From: Sulfuritalea sp.
GTDB taxonomy: Bacteria; Pseudomonadota; Gammaproteobacteria; Burkholderiales; Rhodocyclaceae
Direction: 5' to 3'
NCBI GenBank assembly: GCA_016712985.1
Contig: JADJQA010000009.1
Coordinates: forward strand, 104,705-168,704
Length of the DNA: 64,000 bases
Under the pieces are notes generated by a model. That model was not told the origin of the DNA, searched no databases, and was given only the letters and a program-made list of their open reading frames with translations. Numbering within the stretch: position 1 is the first letter of the stretch; every line of letters starts with the position of its first letter. The position numbers were made by a program, and so were the translations under genes. Positions 59,792-64,000 of this stretch are shown in pieces.

Positions 59792-59898
59792 AACAAAGAA
59801 CGCTCCCGGTGCCTCACTGGTCGGCGACGAGCCGGAACTTTCGATTGCGTCAATTCCCGCCTCGAGTTCCAAATCATCGATGTCGCTTCCCTTGGCAT

Positions 59899-59916
59899 TG
59901 GTGCGACAACGCACAG
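59899..59916. promoter_or_regulatory. Dispersed palindrome, copy 22
   Basis: TGGTGCGACAACGCACAG. 67 bases before the YflT-like gene. Confidence 0.6.
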
Positions 59917-59982
59917 ACGCCCCGGGTCGCGCCGGCTAGGCTGCAATTCCGCGCTGCACGGCCCACTCCAAGGTGAATCAAA

Positions 59983-60511
59983 ATGAATGACTACAGTCAC
60001 CACGTATCGGGCTTCTTTGCCCACCGCGAAGAAGCAGAAGATGCCCTTTCCCGGCTGCTGGAACGTGGCCTGCCACGCGAACGGTTGCATCTGCTGGATG
60101 CGGACTCGACACCGCCGGCCCCCGCGCCAAAATCGGACAGCAATGAAGTGCTGACCAACGTGCTGGTCGACGGAGCCATCGGAACCGCAGTGGGCACGGG
60201 CGTCGGCGCCCTCGCGCAAGTAGCGCTGGTGACGGCCAGTGTCAGCCTGTTCGTCGCCAGCCCCTTGGTTGCGCCGCTGGCCATGCTGGGTTGGGGCGCC
60301 AGCCTCGGTGCCCTCGTCGGCGCCGCGGCAGGGGGCTCAAACGAATGTTGAACACAAGGACGGCTGGCTTTCGGATCTGATTCGCGATGCGATTGCCAGC
60401 GGCCAGGTCGTGCTGGTGGCGCAGACCGTGACAACGCAGGAAACGGCAATCGCCAGGGAAGTCATCGAGGCTTCGGTGGGCGAATCCAGAGACGTCGTCA
60501 GCGCGGTGTGA
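59983..60511 (+). CDS. YflT-like general stress protein, one frameshift
   Basis: N-terminus HHVSGFFAHREEAEDALSRL and GLPRERLHLLDAD matches the heat/stress-induced YflT family. Centre is a Gly/Ala-rich hydrophobic hairpin (AVGTGVGALAQVALVTASVS; PLAMLGWGASLGALVGAAAG). The frame changes near 60335; the rest (GWLSDLIRDAIASGQVVLVA; EVIEASVGESRDVVSAV) runs to 60511. About 176 codons. Its stop overlaps the next GTG. Confidence 0.85.
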
Positions 60512-61582
60512 ACGTGATCGAGATTCGCAAGGGCCAGGCGCCGGCCCCGCTTGATCGTACGGAGTTCGGCGTGCGCTTTCGTGCCTCCTTCCACGATCCG
60601 GCGTTCCGCTCCGAAGATCAGTCGATCGCGCGGCTTGAAGACATCGCCTGGAGTGCCTATACGGAGGGCCGCAAGGCACCCTTCACACAGAAGGCCGGCC
60701 GGGTTATGTCGATCCGGACTACGACTTGTCAGTCGAGTGGGTTGCCCCAAACAGCGCATCGACGACGCGCAACTGCGCTGGGCCGACCCTTGACCCCATC
60801 CAAGGGTGTTGCTGATCTGCGGCTCGGCGCGCAACGATGGCACCTGCCCCAGCGAAATCTCCAAGACTTTCCGGCTGCTCGGGATTGCTCGCGAAACGCT
60901 GGAACAGGCTGAGATCCAGACCGATGTACTCGACCTGAGCCTGCTCACCTCCGACTACGGCCGCAAGATCCATCCCTGCAAGGCTTGCGTGTCGACCGCA
61001 ATGCCGCTGTGCCACTGGCCATGCAGTTGCTACCCGAACCACGCGCTGAACCAGACGCATGACTGGATGGCCGAGATCTACGAGCGCTGGACCGCCGCTC
61101 ATGCGGTGATCATCGTCTCGCCGGTGTATTGGTACCAGAGCCCCAGCCCCTTGAAGCTGATGATCGACCGCCTGGTGTGCGCCGACGGCGGCAACCCCGA
61201 TCCGACCTCGACCTCGGGCAAGAAGGCCGGCAAGGCGAAGGCACTCGAAATGGCGGGATGGAACTACCCGCAGCATTTGGCAGGACGTGCCTATGGGGTG
61301 ATCGTCCACGGCGACGTAGCCGGCGTGGAAGGCTCGCGGCGCGCCCTGTCGGACTGGCTCGACTGGATGGGTTTCATCGACGCCGGAGCGCAAGCGCGAT
61401 TGGATCGCTACATCGGCTACTACGAGCCCTATGCGACCAGTCACGAGGCGCTGGACAAGGATCAGCCGGTGCAGGAAGAAGCGCGCAATGTGGCGCGCGC
61501 CGTGGCGAAGGCAGTGGTCGACTTGCGTGCCGGCCGGCTCCAGGCGGTGCAGCCGAATCTGTCGCGGCCGCGCCCCAAGTAG
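60508..61582 (+). CDS. NAD(P)H-dependent flavin oxidoreductase, frameshifted
   Basis: The GTG at 60508 overlaps the stress-gene stop. N-terminal extension (LDRTEFGVRFRASFHDPAFR), then after frame changes near 60705 and 60800 the flavodoxin core: LLICGSARNDGTCPSEISKT, a Cys-rich segment (HPCKACVSTAMPLCHWPCSC), and VSPVYWYQSPSPLKLMIDRL. It ends RLQAVQPNLSRPRPK. About 358 codons. The four Cys could hold a metal or disulfide; uncommon for the family. Confidence 0.85.
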
Positions 61583-61615
61583 GCGTTTGTCGCTTCGACT
61601 TCAAGAGAAAACCCG

Positions 61616-62937
61616 ATGAGCGTGCCGCGCGTACTGTCGATTGCTGTAATCGCTTTGGCATTCGCCGCCTGCGGCGAGATGGCCGCGCTGCCAATCTCGG
61701 CCGGCACCGGGCCGCAGCCCACACTGCCGCCGCCACAGCGGACGCTGCTCCCCACGGTGAACATCGCGCCTGCCCAGGGTTGGCCACCCGGTGCGACACC
61801 GCAGGCAGCGCCGGGACTCCACGTGGCCGCGTTCGCCAGCGGCCTGGACCACCCGCGCTGGCTGTATGTGCTGCCCAACGGCGATGTGCTGGTGGCGGAG
61901 ACCAACGCCCCACCCAAGCCTGATGACACGAAGGGGATCAAGGGCTGGGTGATGGGCTTGGTGATGAAGCGGGCGGGGGCAGGGGTGCCCAGCGCCAACC
62001 GCATCACGCTGCTGCGCGACACCGATGGCGACGGCGTGGCCGACCTGCGCACGGTATTGCTGCAAGGACTGAATTCGCCCTTCGGCATGGCACTGGTGGG
62101 CAATGATCTCTATGTGGCCAACTCCGACGCAGTGCTGCGCTTTCCCTACGCCAACGGCGACACCCGCATCACGGTGCCCGGCATCAAGCTGGTGGATCTG
62201 CCGGCCGGCCCGATCAACCACCACTGGACCAAGAATCTGATCGCCAGCCCGGATGGTACCCGGCTCTATGTCAGCGTGGGCTCGAACAGCAATGTGGCCG
62301 AGCGCGGCATGGAAGTGGAGGCCGCGCGCGCCGCGATCTGGGAGGTGAATCTCAAGAGCGGAGCGCGTCGTGTCTTTGCCTCCGGCCTGCGCAACCCGGT
62401 AGGCATGGCCTGGGAGCCTGATAGCGGTGCGCTGTGGACAGCGGTGAACGAGCGCGACGAGCTCGGCAGTGACCTGGTTCCGGACTATATGACTTCGGTG
62501 CGCGACGGCGGCTTCTACGGCTGGCCTTATAGCTACTTCGGCCAGCATGTCGACGAGCGCGTGACGCCGCAGCGGCCCGACCTGGTGGCCACGGCAATTG
62601 CGCCGGACTACGCGCTGGGGCCACACACTGCCTCGCTGGGCTGGCATCTTCCGTTGGCACCACGCTGCCCGCACCCTTCGCCAACGGCATGTTCATCGGC
62701 CAGCATGGCTCGTGGAACCGCCGGCCGCACAGCGGCTACAAGGTGATCTTCGTGCCCTTCGCAAACGGCAAGCCTGCCGGCGCCCCGATCGATGTGCTGA
62801 CGGGCTTCCTCAGCGATGAAGGCAATGCCTACGGCCGGCCGGTCGGTGTGGCGCTCGACAAGCAGGGCGCATTGCTGGTCGACGACGATGTGGGCAATGT
62901 GGTGTGGCGGGTGACATCGGCCGCATCGAAGAAATGA
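61616..62937 (+). CDS. PQQ-type sorbosone/glucose dehydrogenase-like lipoprotein, one frameshift
   Basis: Signal with lipobox AFAACGEM. Beta-propeller of the YliI/GDH-B type: GLDHPRWLYVLPNGDVLVAE, ITLLRDTDGDGVADLRTVLL, LNSPFGMALVGNDLYVANSD, ASGLRNPVGMAWEPDSGALW, and GFYGWPYSYFGQHVD. The frame changes near 62645; the last part (GMFIGQHGSWNRRPHSGYKV; GRPVGVALDKQGALLVDDDV) ends at 62937. About 440 codons. Likely periplasmic sugar oxidation. Confidence 0.9.
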
Positions 62938-62961
62938 TTCTTCCAGCACTGTGTTTCAATC

Positions 62962-63275
62962 TTCCATGATCAGGAAAGCGCCGGCTGCGGCGCGTCTTCA
63001 ACAATGCGGCGCAGGTAATGGAACCACATTCTTCTGGCACAGCATGAAGCCTTAAGGCGGCGGCTCTCGAAGGGAGCGCTCGCAGAAGCGATCAACAAGA
63101 AGTGGGGATCCTTGACGAGTTCAAGAAGTCGTTTCAGGCATCGGCCGTGGGCAACTTCGGCTCCGGCTGGACCTGGCTGGTGAAGAAACCTGATGGTTCC
63201 CTCGACATCGCCAACACCAGCGGTGCCGGTACTCCGATCACCGGTGCCGAGCAGGCCGCTGCTCACCATTGACGT
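62962..63275 (+). pseudogene. sodB: Fe/Mn superoxide dismutase fragment
   Basis: Pieces of SodB in changing frames: IRKAPA, FNNAAQVWNHTFFWHSMKP (with indels), EAINKKWGSFDEFKKSFQAS, AVGNFGSGWTWLVKKPDG, SLDIANTSGAGTPITG and LLTIDV. The first about 60 residues and everything after LLTIDV (with the C-terminal Asp/His metal ligands) are absent. It follows the dehydrogenase directly and runs into the DUF6496 gene. Confidence 0.82.
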
Positions 63276-63299
63276 GATGCCGCAGACAAGAGCAATGCC

Positions 63300-63478
63300 A
63301 TGCCGCTGAAGGCTGGGGCCAGCAAGTCAATTGTCAGCAGCAACATCAAGGCTTTGGTGGACGACTGGAAGAAGGACGGATCGATCGGTAGCAGCCATCC
63401 GCCGACGAAGAAGAAGAAGGCAGTCAAGCAGGCCGTCGCCATCGCCCTGTCAAGGCTGGCAAGAGTCGCAGCGCATAG
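63300..63478 (+). CDS. DUF6496-like small basic protein, one frameshift
   Basis: Starts MPLKAGASKSIVSSNIKALV, then DDWKKDGSIGSSHPPTKKKK and AVKQAVAIAL. One missing base near 63450 hides the end KAGKSRSA and a TAG at 63476. About 60 residues, Lys-rich; the family is small and of unknown function. Its 5' end is fused to the broken sodB. Confidence 0.6.
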
Positions 63479-63603
63479 CTGTTCAAGCGCGACTGCGGCA
63501 GGTGCAGGCTGCCGAACAGGCCCTCCAGCCTGGGAGGCGGCGCCAACAGCTTGCCGCGCTTCGCTTCCAACAGCGAACAGTTTACGCGGGTCGGAGTTAT
63601 GCG

Positions 63604-64000
63604 CTAGCCGCCGAGTGTCTGATCCCTGGTTCTTGAACCAGGCGAGTGCGTGCTCAAAATGCTGCGGATCGAAATCCGGCCAATACTCGTCCCTGACGTA
63701 GAAATCCGCATAAACGGACTGCACCGGGAGAAAGCCGCTCAGTCGGCGACCGCCTCCCCAGCGTACGATCAAATCCAGACGAGACACTTCATTTGACCGC
63801 AGGCCGCCATTCTTAAGGCCGGCCAGATCCCATTCCCAGCCATAGTTCACAAGTAGATTTACCTTCATACCTGCACCCTGGCGCTGCCGGAATTCCGCCA
63901 GCACCTTGGGGAATTGCTTCGACGTCTCATCACCGACCACCAGCAGAGCCGCTCCACGGCGTGCAATCTAAGCGAATGCAACCGAGGCCTCGCTGAATGC
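63604..64000 (-). CDS. Undecaprenyl/prenyl transferase (UppS-like), 5' end outside window
   Basis: cis-Prenyltransferase C-terminal half: KVNLLVNYGWEWDLAGLKNG, SRLDLIVRWGGGRRLSGFLP and QSVYADFYVRDEYWPDFDPQ; the end after one indel near 63620 is NQDQTLGG with the stop at 63604. A further frame break occurs near 63970. The sequence differs from housekeeping UppS in several places, so it may be a paralog. Confidence 0.82.

Overview
The window looks like a chromosomal contig from a betaproteobacterium, most likely near the Rhodocyclales (Accumulibacter/Propionivibrio-like). This rests on about 60-65% GC by eye, the infB-rbfA-truB-rpsO-pnp order, a class I PHA synthase, and many small envelope-stress families typical of that group. 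The taxonomic call is an inference.

Region 1 (1-8.4 kb) is housekeeping: infB (cut by the window edge), rbfA, truB, rpsO, pnp, then convergent dksA, tRNA-Pro(UGG), a yajD-like HNH gene, a small zinc-ribbon gene and tRNA-Arg(UCU). Region 2 (8.4-16.3 kb) holds a MaoC-like hydratase, an HD-GYP protein, a histidine phosphatase, an unknown protein and a MacAB/DevBCA-like exporter; almost every gene is split by small indels. Region 3 (16.5-62.9 kb) is accessory and rich in stress and envelope functions. It has a HiPIP, two BON proteins, macAB with an outer-membrane factor, CsbD, a FecR/DUF6600 protein, two metallopeptidases, an HPF-like protein, DUF302, a P-type ATPase, and a PAS histidine kinase/NarL regulator/HHE-like operon. 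It continues with a glycine-zipper lipoprotein, a second exporter, a lone MlaF-like ATPase, phaC, a VIT1 remnant, a cardiolipin-synthase-like PLD, a collagen-like lipoprotein and an mlaE-mlaF-mlaD-lipoprotein operon. Then come an Anbu proteasome/N-formylglutamate amidohydrolase/transglutaminase cluster, DUF1328, a PRC-barrel protein, an AI-2E permease, DUF883, SRPBCC, an EncFtn-like ferritin, flavin reductases, a YflT-like stress protein and a sugar dehydrogenase. Region 4 (62.9-64 kb) has a sodB remnant, a DUF6496 protein and an incomplete prenyltransferase.

The main unexplained signal is a dispersed palindrome with arms of about 7 bp around a 4-bp centre, best form CTGTGCG-N4-CGCACAG, with TGTTCG/CGAACA variants. 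I located 23 copies, all intergenic and all between 17.7 and 59.9 kb. They sit mostly 40-250 bp upstream of the small stress and envelope genes, often in pairs. None was found in the housekeeping region. One two-site cassette of about 135 bp is present twice, in front of two unrelated genes. This looks like the operator of a stress/stationary-phase regulon; the kinase/regulator pair at 33.5-35.3 kb is a natural but unproven candidate regulator.

A caution applies to all gene calls. Many frames are broken by 1-2 base indels, and several genes have clean internal deletions (pnp KH domain, P-type ATPase actuator domain, VIT1 first half, an SDR gene, sodB). The spread across essential and dispensable genes alike suggests assembly or sequencing error for many of them, but this cannot be settled from the sequence alone.
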